Positions 11,776 through 22,478 of a stretch of DNA of 64,000 nt are shown piece by piece. Below the pieces are notes generated by a model. The model was not told where the DNA came from, did no database searches, and worked only from the letters and a program-made list of their open reading frames with translations. Position 1 is the stretch's first letter, and every line of letters begins with the position of its first letter. The translations under genes were made by a program, and so were the position numbers. The stretch comes from Stachybotrys elegans (taxonomy: Eukaryota > Ascomycota > Sordariomycetes > Hypocreales > Stachybotryaceae): NCBI GenBank assembly GCA_020746835.1, contig JAGPNK010000005.1, forward strand, positions 1,302,001 to 1,366,000, given 5' to 3'.

Positions 11776-12255
11776 AGCCGGCGGTAGCAGGTAAGAAGAT
11801 CATCAATCGGGAAGAGGTGCGGCTGGGAATAGTTCCTCCACCACCTCGTTCGCTTTATAGCCGCGCAGCCAGTGTCTCACAGCACGGCCCAACTTGAAAT
11901 GCCCTCCCAATACCGGTTATAGGTCGAATGAGGACTTCGGGAAATGGTGTGAGCGGGACCAGCTTCCCGTTGGGCCAACCACATGGAGACTGTAACCACA
12001 CCTCGTGAACTCGCATCGCCAACTTGCATCAGTATGTAAGCCACAGAGTTCCCTAGTATTGGCACTTCTTGACTACTATTCTTGGAAGGTTGTATCCGAA
12101 AGCCTTGCGCGTTTGCCGCTCATAAAGAGGGCATCCGCCCTTGATGGGAGGCTCTGGGACACCTTTTTCATCAATTGTGGTACATGCCAATCGCCGTATC
12201 TTAATCATCCCTGATATTTATTGGTCCAATTGACATATTTACATCCCCAGAGGTG
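11776..12255. other. Divergent intergenic region (480 bp)
   Basis: It lies between the starts of the Fta2-like gene (minus) and the unknown gene at 12256 (plus), so it may be a shared bidirectional promoter. I see no gene or strong motif. Confidence 0.45.
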
Positions 12256-13578
12256 ATGTCTACTATTATAGCTACCGGGCCTCGAGCAACCTCAATCTTG
12301 GAGCTCCTTACGCATCCGAACCCTCCCGTACATCACGCAAAGGACAGTTTCAAGGTTACCACTCACCCGTGGTGGCATTTTCCGACATACGTACGGCCGT
12401 GGAAAGAGTTCCAAGATATCACAATCCTCAAACGAGTGTTCGAAAGCAACCTATTTCGCGATGCATGCCAGTACCGCGAAGGACTACCTCCGTATCCCAC
12501 GATTCACGAAGATTCGGACTGTGGCATCGACGATGAACCTCAAACGAGGGCTATGTTCGACAAATGGACAAAGTCAGTTGTCATGTCGGCACTCGATCCT
12601 CTCAGATCAAAGTACCCCTTGGTGATATGGCGCAAAGGCAAGGTGATTAAGAGGCAGGACTCGAAGCGACCGGTAGAGCCCGGAAAGAAGAGGAAGCCTC
12701 CGGCTCGAACAAGTTCCACATACAGCAGAAGGGGCAGGACGCAGTCGTTGTCGAGATATGTTGCCGATTCCGGCTCAGTCCTTCATAAATCGGCATCCCC
12801 ATCGCCTAGTGTTGACCCCCTGAGTCCAGATGAGAAGGATCAGAGAGAACGGTTTCCAAAGGAGTACAAGTCGGCGCATCACTGGCGGAGCCATCTTCTG
12901 TCTGATCTCGATATGTTGGACGAAGATGGGAGATGGAGACCCAGCCAGTACAATTCCAAGCAAGCAATGCCCATTAGGCAAGCATACACCTACTGTATCC
13001 AGAACATGTGTCGCTACGGCTGCATTCTTTCATGCCACGAGGCCTTCATATTCCAGATCAGGCCTGGAGGAGAGATACCTGGTGAGTTATGGCAGCGCCC
13101 GAAGGTTGCGAGAATCTAGCTTATCGAGTACAATATAGGCGGCGACGCAGAGCCGACGAAACGGGACCTGGAAACGAGACTCATCGAAGATGGAGTTTTG
13201 GAATACGTCTCGATCCCTTGGGCCAATCATCACACAGGCTCGGCCCAGGACCTGGAAGAATGGACCATCAATCTCGCTCTATGGGTCCTGCACATACTGG
13301 CCGGAGATAGCTACGAGGTTGATTGGAAGTATAAGCCGTTTTACAAGGACAAGCCTACGCAGGCCCCGGGACCTGCAGCTAGAGAAAGCCCGAACACCAA
13401 TCGTGACGAGACCGAGTCGGAATCAAGTGATGCAGAGTCGGAATCGAGCGAATCCCAGGAGACACGTGAAACGGAAATCATCACGCCGTCACCGCACAAG
13501 AAGCGCAAGAACGCCTTCGAGGATGAGGAGGATCAACCATGCATGTCCTTCTCCAAGCGACGATATCGCACGCCCTGA
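12256..13578 (+). CDS. Hypothetical protein, divergent partner of the Fta2-like gene
   Basis: The ATG at 12256 (MSTIIATGPRATSILELL) is used because the codon just upstream is GTG. Two exons, 12256-13081 and 13139-13578, are joined across a 57 nt intron (GTGAGT...TATAG) and give 421 residues. The N-terminal part is moderately conserved in character (HPWWHFPTYVRPWKEFQDI). Residues 130-200 are basic and Ser/Arg-rich. The block AYTYCIQNMCRYGCILSCHE at about 240-259 and a hydrophobic stretch NLALWVLHILAGDSYEVDW follow. The tail is acidic and serine-rich (ESESSDAESESSESQE), then PHKKRKN, a plausible nuclear localisation signal. The RYGxIxxxxE and late LALW blocks recall an uncharacterised fungal family, but I cannot name it with confidence. 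Confidence 0.7.
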
Positions 13579-13902
13579 GTTGTTAATGGCTGGTCGGCGA
13601 ATACACATGTAGTCTCTTGGTGTTTCACGTATTTGCAGCTGCTATCCTGGTGTTTGCCGAGCATCTTTACACATAGGGACAGTCGTCGAACGAGCTCATC
13701 TATGCAGAACATCACAACACGGACTCGGATTTTGTAGGCCATACTTGCAATACTATTTATTGCTTTCAAGTATTGGGATTCTCAGAGCGATGGTAGCTAA
13801 GGATGCCCTATACCGTCGCTGTATGCATTCTCGCACACCTGTTTGCTATCCTAAGATGCCAGTGCACATCCAGTACCAATTCAAAACGCACAAATTACAA
13901 TC
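13579..13902. other. Convergent intergenic region
   Basis: This holds the 3' flanks of the unknown gene (plus) and RPC82 (minus). It is AT-leaning near 13740-13900, with no gene seen. Confidence 0.45.
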
Positions 13903-16000
13903 CTAGAAGTCTCGCAAGACTGCTACCATATCATCAAGCCTCATGACCTGACCCAGTAACTTGGCCTGCACCTCCAGGTGTTGGTTGTACTTGTTGTAGT
14001 GCTCCGTTGTCATGACCTCTTCCTCTTTTCCCTGGACGTCTTTTCTATCCACAAAGGACAGAATGTTACGCTCCTTGTGGCGCTGCACCTCGAGGGTTTG
14101 GAGGCAGCGAAGCATCGTCTTGTAGATGCTGTCGAGAAGCTGCGCTTCTGTCCGCTCTGCATCAAAGAACCAGAAGAAGAGCGTGCGGTTGGCGACTCGG
14201 CTGTTGTCTTTGGGGACTTCTTGCACGTCCACGAGACCAGCCATTTGCATCGCCAGCATCTTCCCCTGCACGTCTGGCTTCTTCATCATGGCGGCAGAGG
14301 GAAGTATCTTCTCGTCCAGCTTGCCCTTCTCCCTGAGGATCCTCGTGAGCCGAAGCCCATGTCTTCCATACGACTGCTCGATAAATGCGTCGAGTTCAGA
14401 ATCTCGCAGTCGCTTCATGACTAAATCGAAATCAACTGCCCACTGGCCTCGGCTCATGGTTCCACAATGCCTGACGAAGCGATACTTGCTCTCGGCCAGG
14501 AGAAGGAGGTGCTGCCGCATGCGTTCAATGCGGGTCTCGTTGGAGGCTTCTTCATCCTCAAATTTGACCTTGGATGGACGGTCGCCGTTCGTTTTTGAGC
14601 CTGAGCGGGGCCTTGATGTGCCGGGCTGGTCTTCATTATCGGACAAGTCAGATTCGTGTCCTACCCCATTCATCGTAACTTCTGGCCCACGGTATGTGGA
14701 TTCAGAATCCGAGTCATCCGACTCGTCATCGGATGCAGATGGAGCTGCCCTGATTCTCTCGGCACTAGCAACGTCGATTTTGTCGCTTTTCCCGATCCCC
14801 ATCAGTGGGTTGACACTATCGCTCAGTATCTCGTATACGTCTAGCGTTGTTACGATGAGCGATTGAGAGGGCATATCCTCATCAATGAGCGGATCTGGCC
14901 GACACCTTGAGACTGGCGCTGTAACGAGGTGCAAGAGAGCTCGATATATCTCGCCAGTCGTCTCTCCAAGGACGTCTGTTGCGAATTCAGCAAGACGCTG
15001 ATTACGCAGCTCAACCAGGCACTTCTCGTGGTTGACCCTGACTACAACGTTTGGCTTCTGGCTGTTAGTGATAGTGATGATCGCAAGTACAGAGACGACT
15101 TACATTGAGACGAGGGACATCCTCCTCATCGTGAAAACCGTTCTCACGGTGTCCATTCTCAAGCTTCCGGCGCTTCGCAGGACCTCTCCCCACGTCGAGC
15201 TGTCTCTTGAGGATTGTCTTTTGGTCCCGAAATTGGCGCATTCGCTCTACTATCTGACGTTTTATCTCATCTTTGTTCTTGTTCGCTTTCTCGCCAGGTC
15301 CCGTCTTGGTCACATCGCGCTCGATCTCATGATAGACGTCGGTGGGGTTACGAAAGCTGTCTGGGCGAACTGTTTCCACAATCTCTGCTTGGATCAAACG
15401 TGCCAGAACGGCAGCAAGGTGGTCTGTCGATTGGATCAAGCCCGAAGAGTTGCTCGACCCGTTTGTGTGTCCGTTGGCGCCCGGGTTTCTTGACTCGAAC
15501 GCTTGCACGAGGTCGTGTATCTTAGCATGGCCGAGGTGCAGCAGCGTCTGGACAAGGTCCCGCTCGCTTGTGCCGTACTGGCTCTCGATGGCTTCGAGAA
15601 TCTTGCCGGATCGGACGAGACTGTAGCAGGCATCGGCGTTGGGTTCGTAGGTGGTGGTTCGAGAATCGGGGTCTGTGTGGTGGTAGATGAGGTTCTGCTG
15701 GATCAGAACACCCAGTCCATTACGAATTTGCCGCTGGGTGAGCGACGTGTGCAGCGCGAGCTGGGTGATGCTTGATCGGCCCTTGGTGAGTAGCGCAATC
15801 AGGATTCGCTATGGCAAGGCCATGTTAGTTTCGCCGTATCGAGAAGCGCCCGCTGGGCAGGATCGGGGTGTAATACTGATGGAAGCTCGCCATATAGATC
15901 ATTGACTAGGAGAGCACAAAGCTCGGCGGCATGTTTGGTCTGGTGGGTGAGCGCGGGATACCAAGAAGAAGCTTTTGGTGGTTTGACTCACTACAAGCAT
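13903..16000 (-). CDS. RPC82: DNA-directed RNA polymerase III subunit RPC3 (Rpc82)
   Basis: Rpc82 belongs to the Rpc82/Rpc34/Rpc31 subcomplex that lets RNA polymerase III recognise and open promoters of tRNA and 5S genes; it acts in the nucleus. Four exons fit: 15992-16000, 15877-15939, 15104-15808 and 13903-15057, giving 643 residues, the usual length. The first coding exon is only nine bases (Met-Leu-Val), joined to TKHAAELCALLVNDLYGELPS, which matches the family N-terminus. Winged-helix repeats follow (THTSLTQRQIRNGLGVLIQQ-type block near residue 40; VRHCGTMSRGQWAVDFD later). The C-terminal half has NRTLFFWFFDAERTEAQLLD and a helical end. The last acceptor is taken as CCAG at 15058, giving LN-KPNVVVRVNHEK; an AACAG four bases upstream would break the frame. 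Confidence 0.93.
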
Positions 16001-16951
16001 TGCTCTGCTCCTAGAGATCCTCTCACTATCTCTAGAGCTGCCACACGTACTATCGACAAGGCATTGAACAGGACAACCGGAGTAGAGAAAGGGTCCTGTG
16101 GAGGGGCAGGGTATTTATGGATGGAGGAAGTGGTGGAAGAGGCAGATTTAATTTTTGGAGTGAGTAATGTAGACTTGTCGCATTCGCCAATTTTTCATGG
16201 TGTAAGTGACGCTTGAAGGTGGGGTGGTTGGTCCACTGGGGTACCTAGTATTTCGTGCGTATTTCTTCCGTACCTGTAACGATGTATGTACCTAAGTACC
16301 TACCTGTATGTATAGCGCCTGCCGTGTACCTAACCTATACCTCCTCTAACCGAGGCAAGCCAGGCCATGAGGCCAACGTTCGCGAACGATGAGCATCCGG
16401 CAGCCTAATCCTATTTTCTTGTGGTTGTTTTATTGTGTTTCTGGGGTTTGGGTGTTCTCTTGTACGTAGATGTAGATTATTGAAAATCATGCGTGGATGA
16501 ATATCAACAATGGATAAACAAACGTGTAATCAGGGGAACACACTGCACTTAAGCCAAAGTACCGGATACATCCCAACAATCACCATTCAACATCATTGAG
16601 TTTCCGCCACCATCAGAGAAGATCAGTGAAGCCCGCAGGAGTGCATAGGGAATTACCAAGAATTTCCATCTCATCCCGAGAGAAGTCTCAAGATGCTGAA
16701 GCGTAGAGGAAACATATCGTACGAGTGCTGCCCCATGGTCAGATATGTGCCAGGCACTGCGGGTAGGTAGGTAATCCAGGGAACCTTAGTGGACGTGACT
16801 CTGACAGCCAATCACGTGACCATCTAACTTCCTCCGACCGAAAATTAGACGGGTCGGGAGCTTTTCAACGAAACGAGGCACTTCCTAGGCGATCAATTGC
16901 TTCACCACGACGGTCGGACGAGTACCAATTGCATACGCCACCAACTTGACC
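16001..16951. other. Divergent intergenic region, RPC82 and QCR2 promoters
   Basis: No gene. It contains a dense TACCT/AGGTA cluster (about 16238-16345) and GGTAGGTAGGTA at 16762-16773, and the CCAAT plus CACGTG sites listed separately. Confidence 0.5.
16808..16820 (+). promoter_or_regulatory. CCAAT box next to a CACGTG element upstream of QCR2
   Basis: The sequence ccaatcacgtgac places a CCAAT box (16808-16812) directly beside CACGTG (16813-16818), about 132 bp before the QCR2 start codon. In fungi CCAAT is bound by the HAP complex, which controls respiratory genes, and CACGTG by bHLH factors such as Cbf1. Fit with a cytochrome bc1 gene is sensible, but binding is inferred. Confidence 0.5.
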
Positions 16952-18503
16952 ATGATCTCGAGATCGTCTCTCGCGCGAAGCGCTCACCAGGCCGTCCGCC
17001 GGTCGGGTAGCGTCAAGCCTCTGCACCGGGCCTTCGCTTCTGCTGCCTCGACTTCAACCTACCAGAGCTCCGATGTCTCTGGCATCAAGGTTGCCTCAAG
17101 GGATGACCATGGACCTACCACCAAGCTGGCTGTCATCGCCAAGGCCGGCACCCGTTACCAGCCTCTCCCCGGCCTGACCTTTGGTCTCGAGGGCTTCGCC
17201 TTCAAGGTGAGGAAAAACCGCTGCCTAGATCGCGACTTGAGCTAATTTGCCTGTGCCCACAGAACACCCAGCGACGATCTGCCCTCCGCATCAACCGCGA
17301 ATCCGAACTCCTCGGTGGTCAATTGACTACCTCGCACACCCGTGAGGCCGTCATTCTCGAGGCCAGCTTCCTCCGCGAGGACCTCCCTTACTTTGTCGAG
17401 CTCCTCGGCGAAGTTGTGTCCATGACCAAGTACACCAGTGAGAACCACAACATCTAGGGTCAGATTGTGCTCGCCAGGGACTAATGTCTACAAACAGCCC
17501 ACGAATTCCACGAGGAGGTTGAGCGAGTCCTTCACCTCAAGGAGGCTTCCGTCGGCGCCGATGCTCGCACCCTCGCCCTCGATGGAGCCCACGCTGTTGC
17601 TTTCCACACCGGCCTGGGTGCCGCCCTTGAGCCGACCTCGACGACTCCCTACCACAAGTACCTCAGCGAGGAGCACATCGCCAGCTACGCCGATGTTGTC
17701 TACTCGAAGCCCAACATTGCTGTCGTCGCCGATGGTGCCTCTGCCGAGAACGTCTCCCAGTGGGTCAACCGCTTCTTCCAGGACGTCCCTGCTGCCGCCC
17801 GAAGCGGCCAGGTGCTCAAGACCGAGGCCTCCAAGTACTACGGTGGTGAGCAGCGCACCAGCTTCCCTGCTGGCAACGCAATGGTCATTGCCTTCCCCGG
17901 TTCCGACTACAGCGCCTCCAAGCCCGAGATTGCTGTTCTGGCTGCTCTCCTGGGTGGTCAGTCCTCCATCAAGTGGTCTACTGGCTTCAGCCTGCTCTCC
18001 AAGTCTGCCGCTGGCATCAGCGGCCTGTCTGCCTCGGCCTCCAACCTGGCCTACTCCGACGCCGGACTCCTGGCTGTTCAGCTCTCTGGCCCTGCCGCTT
18101 CTGTGCGCAAGGGAGCCGAGGAGACCGTCAAGGCCCTGAAGAGCATTTCCGAGGGATCCGTGACTAAGGAGGACCTTGCAAAGGCCATTGCTAGCGTCAA
18201 GTTTGACGCTCTCACCGCAGGCCAGCTGCGCGGAGCCAGCATTGCCCAGGCTGGTACTGGTCTCATTCACGGCGGCAAGGCTTTCGAGTCCGCTGCTGTT
18301 GCTGATGCCTTCGCCTCTGTTACTGCTGACAAGCTCAAGACGGTAAGAAAAGACACCATGAAATACGTTATGTTGCAGAAATGTCCAGCTAACAGAGATA
18401 TCCTTAGACTGCCAAGGCCCTTCTTGATGGCAAGGCCAGCGTGTCGACTGTCGGTGACCTGTTTGTGCTGCCGTATGCCGAGGAGCTTGGCCTTAGGGTA
18501 TAG
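16952..18503 (+). CDS. QCR2: Cytochrome b-c1 complex subunit 2 (core protein 2), mitochondrial
   Basis: This is core subunit 2 of ubiquinol-cytochrome c reductase (complex III) of the inner mitochondrial membrane, an M16 peptidase-fold protein. The ATG is at 16952. Four exons fit: 16952-17206, 17263-17437, 17498-18342 and 18408-18503, giving 456 residues. The first 30 or so residues (MISRSSLARSAHQAVRRSGS) are a mitochondrial presequence. M16 blocks are clear: KLAVIAKAGTRYQPLPGLT, LGGQLTTSHTREAVILEASF and YHKYLSEEHIASYADVVYSK. The active metallopeptidase HxxEH motif is not seen, as expected for core 2. The last exon is short and ends VGDLFVLPYAEELGLRV. Codon use is strongly biased to C-ending codons, as in a highly expressed gene. 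Confidence 0.95.
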
Positions 18504-19507
18504 AGGGTGGTTGCTGAGGCGTGAATGCATGTACCAACAGTCCGAATCATCCAGAGCTAGAGGTCGGGATAGTACTTTCTGTGAATATCTGTCTGTAGTA
18601 GAATCCTTTGTTGATCACACATGCCGCGTCTCTCAGTGAGGATTATTCAAACCATGCAAGGGTAGCTCTTCGTCGCCTCCGCCAATGAGGAACACCCTGG
18701 CGTTTGGATTCTCGTGACAGCCTGTGCGTGTAACATCAACATGCGCACCTGATCAGTCGTCCACATTCTACGCAAATGCGACTATGGATGGCCTGTCCAA
18801 AGAAAGCGGCCAGTGGTGGGTCGCTAGCGGGAAGTACCTTGAAGTGATGAATGAAGCACAATGACGATGATGGCGAAAAACAATAAGAGGTACTCCGAGG
18901 AGTAGGTACACCTTCGTACTAGCGTTTGCCTCCTTGTCCTCCAGCTGAATCTCCTCTGGCCTTACCCTAGAATCCATGAGAATCCAAGCAGGTAGTGAGC
19001 ACATGTACTATTCTTTAGTGAGGTACCAGAGTACCGGAAGGCAGCTTCCTGGGAGGCCTGTGCACACTCCCGATATCGCACTGTCTTTCCCAGCACTCTC
19101 GCTCGCAGAGAGAGACAGTTTGCAATCTCATACAAACACTGTGTGTTTCCCATGTCTAGGGGCGCTCCTACCCGCGATCTCGCCCACCTCTTACACTACC
19201 GGCCCACCCAGGCTCTTCTTTCTTGCCCAGCCCCAGACCTAGTCAATACAGGGTGTCAGGGAAAACCAAGCCTCAACTTCAACCACTAAACCTCGTCTCC
19301 CTTTCTCGACCTCTGAAAACCCACCTCTCCATGCTCCATTCGCCATTGTGAGGCAATCGAAGCAGTCTCGTGTCGAGCTGGACGGCACCCATCCTATTTT
19401 CGGTCCTTGCCTTGGCCACGGCCTTTCGAGCAAGTTGAACGTGCTCTACCTCGCCATCCACCCGCCCTACAACCTAGGAAGCTGCCACAAGCCCTAGCAG
19501 CACCAAG
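18504..19507. other. Intergenic between QCR2 and the ataxin-2 homologue
   Basis: No convincing gene. The last 250 bases before 19508 are pyrimidine-rich and are probably the 5' leader of the ataxin-2 homologue. I searched this interval for an Lsm-type coding segment and found none. Confidence 0.5.
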
Positions 19508-22478
19508 ATGCCTCCCCCTAAGAAAGACGGGGGTAAGGCTGATGGGCGTTCACAGAACGGTAAGAGCCCTCAGATTTTCCCTCGATCCGACACCGCCAGG
19601 ATTTCTGACCCGTGGACCGTTTGTGCGCTTAGGGGCGAGATCCAACTTCCGCACCGATCAGGCCATTTCCAACAGCCGTTTCGGAAACGAAAGGGTTCTG
19701 AAGCCCTGGGTACCCGATTCCAACGACGGCATCGACGGCAGCTTGGAGAAGTCAACCAGCAGCGCACCGTGGGATCAGTTTGCGGCGAACGAGAAGCTAT
19801 TTGGCCTAAAGACCGACTATGACGAGAACATATACACCACCGCCATCAACAGGGACCATCCTGAGTATCGCCAGCGTATCCTGGCCGCCGAGAAGAAAGC
19901 CAAAGAGATTGAGCGCAGTGCACCCACGACCGCTCACGTAGCCGAGGAGCGAGTGATGGATTATGTTCCTGGAACTGACCACGGCGGAGAGGATGAGGAA
20001 GACAAGTAAGTGTGCATTCGTGTGGTCTATCCGATTGTCGGCGCCTCTCCTCTAACGACATTCACCCTCTAGATACAGTGGCGTTCGTCGACAAGATTTC
20101 CCTCCGCTGGGTGCGAGCGCAAAATATACACCTCCCGCTAAGAGGGCACCGACTGGGCAATCTACTGTCAAGGGAGCTCCCGTCGATCCAGCCATCATCG
20201 ATGCACAGATTCGAGCTCCCCCGAAGAAACACGCCGTAGCAGCTCCTGACCAGTCAAAGCCCCCGGCTTCGACCCCTCTCAAGAATGGTGTCGCACCGAA
20301 ATCGGATGTGCCAGTCACAAACACGAAGACGCCCGATGTAAAACCCGCGGAAGCAAAAGCGAGTGATGCGGCTCCCGAATCAAAAGCTCCTGTCGCCAAA
20401 ACGACGGAAACTCCCAATCCACCGACCAAGCCCGTCAGTACCGTGACCAGGAACATGTCGCCGAACGCTTCGGGCGCCACCCCCAGCGCAACGTCCACTG
20501 TGACGCGGGATGTCTTGAAGGAGTTCAAGACTTTTGCCAGCCAGCAGCGAATGAATGCTGAAAAAGTCCGGACGAACAAAGCCAAGGCAGATAAGGAGGT
20601 TAAGTTGACGGAGCTGAAGAAATTTGCCAGCAGCTTCAAGTTGTCCACCCCCGTGCCCAATGACCTCGTCTCGATTATTGCCAAAGACCCCGCGAAGCAG
20701 AAGGAGATCCAAGCCAAGGCCATTAAGAATGCCGAGGAAATGCTCAAGGCTAAGGAGGCTGCAGTCAAGGACAAGCCCTCGCCAGCCAAAGAGACACAAC
20801 CCAAGTCTGCTGAGCAGCCTTCAGCTGCACCTGCCACAGAGCCTCGTCCGGCTCGTCAGCCTCCTCCCTCTCAGTCAACACCCCCTTCCGGTGCACCAAG
20901 CCGCAACTCTGGCCCCCGCCAATCGTACAACCAACAGCAGTATCACTCTCAGAGCTATAGAAACAACCGTGGCGGCCAGGCACATGGCCCTCAGCAGCAG
21001 CAAACGGGCAACCTCGGCCAGCGCCTACGCAACATGGAGCATCAGAAGTTCTCTCAACCCCAAGCTGCTAACAAGCACGCCGGTGGTCCTGAGATGCGCC
21101 CCCCTCCAGCAGGCCCTTCGAACGACATGGATTACAACCGTCGATTCAGCGCGGTCCCTAGTCATATGGGGCCTAAGCTGAATCCTAACAGCCATGAGTT
21201 CAGGCCCAGCGTCTTCGCGGCTAGCTTCAGTCCCAACGGACACATCAGCACTGGGTCCAGCCCTCGGTCTACAGTCAATAACGTGGCTGAGCCCCCAGCG
21301 CCAGTAGTCGTCTCTGGCCAGCTGATCCGTCGCAAGACCAAGGCCGTCGACGCTTCCAAATGCTGTATACTCAGCCATATCAAGACATTGAAGCCACCAG
21401 CAAGCCGCAACTGGGACGAGAATGGCGGCTTACGGCCTGCCTACGATACCCTGCCTACATGGCGCCAGCTTCAAGATGACGAAAAGGCAGACTCAACAAT
21501 GCATTTGACATGCAAGACGTATTTCGAGCGCCAGCCTTTCTCCAGCCAGACCCTGGCCACTCCCAACCCTCCTCATGTGGTGCCTCACCTGGCCCACCAG
21601 CATCAACTACCGCTGCACCTTCAGCATAACATGGGACAGCGACAGTCACCGCATATGCCCCATATGCAGATGCACACGCCTCAGCACGGGCACATACCCC
21701 ATCAGCCGCCCTACGGTAACGACGACCACCGCATGATGCACTCGAATTCGGCGCAGTCGTTTGCTTCTCCTCGTATCAGCCATGTTCCGGTGGCATACAA
21801 CAACTCCCCTGCGCCAGTTCCATTCTCGCAGCCGGTCTACATGGGACCAGGTGCACCCCAGATGACCGGCTACCGGAGCTTCTCGAATACGCAATATATG
21901 CCACCTCAGCAAGGACAGATGGGCGGGCCAATGATGATCCAGCCCCAATTCATACCAGGACCTCAGAACATGGCCCCTCAGATGATGTATCCTGGACATC
22001 CCCAGTTCATTCCACCATCAGGGCCGCCTCAGCCAGGGCCCGGTGCTAATGGATATCCGAGCCCGGGACGTCCTGCAGCACCAATGATGGCGCACCAGGG
22101 ATCACAACAAGGAGGTCAGCCTATGTATGGGCTGAGTCCGAACCCGCAGTTCAGCCAGCCGAACTTTATCCCTGGGCAACATACAGGTCCAAGTAAGTAT
22201 CTCTCTCTTCACGCCAGACACATGACTGCTGGCGCATACTAACGGCAAAAGTGAACAACAGTCGCGGTTATAATGGACCCGGACCTCAGCATTACGGTTC
22301 CAGCCCGTCCCAGCCCCATCAATACGGGCCCCAGCAAAGAAATGGAGCTAACAGTTACAACAACACTGGCAAAGCCTATCAATCTGGGCCAAGCCAGCAC
22401 CAGGCGGGTCAGGGCAATCATGCGTCCCCTGCTGCAGCTCAAAGCCGGCCCAACGATGGCTCTGATGAAGCCAAGTAG
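19508..22478 (+). CDS. PBP1: Ataxin-2 / Pbp1 homologue with LsmAD and PAM2 but no visible Lsm domain
   Basis: Ataxin-2 family proteins bind poly(A)-binding protein and act in mRNA stability, polyadenylation and stress granules. Four exons fit: 19508-19559, 19633-20005, 20073-22192 and 22252-22478, giving 923 residues. After MPPPKKDGGKADGRSQNG the protein enters directly the LsmAD region (ARSNFRTDQAIS, then KPWVPD, then SSAPWDQFAANEKLFGLKT, about residues 19-140). It continues with KYSGVRRQDFPPL, a long Ala/Pro/Lys-rich stretch, and a PAM2 motif (LNPNSHEFRPSVFAA, about residues 510-524). The C-terminal half is rich in Pro, Gln, His and Met. The Lsm domain that normally precedes LsmAD is not encoded here or upstream. 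The last intron has an ideal branch site (catactaac). Identity as an ataxin-2 homologue is strong. Confidence 0.88.

Noticed and set aside
20052..20837. 261-codon minus-strand frame
   Set aside because: Antisense to the Ala/Pro/Lys-rich region of the ataxin-2 homologue.
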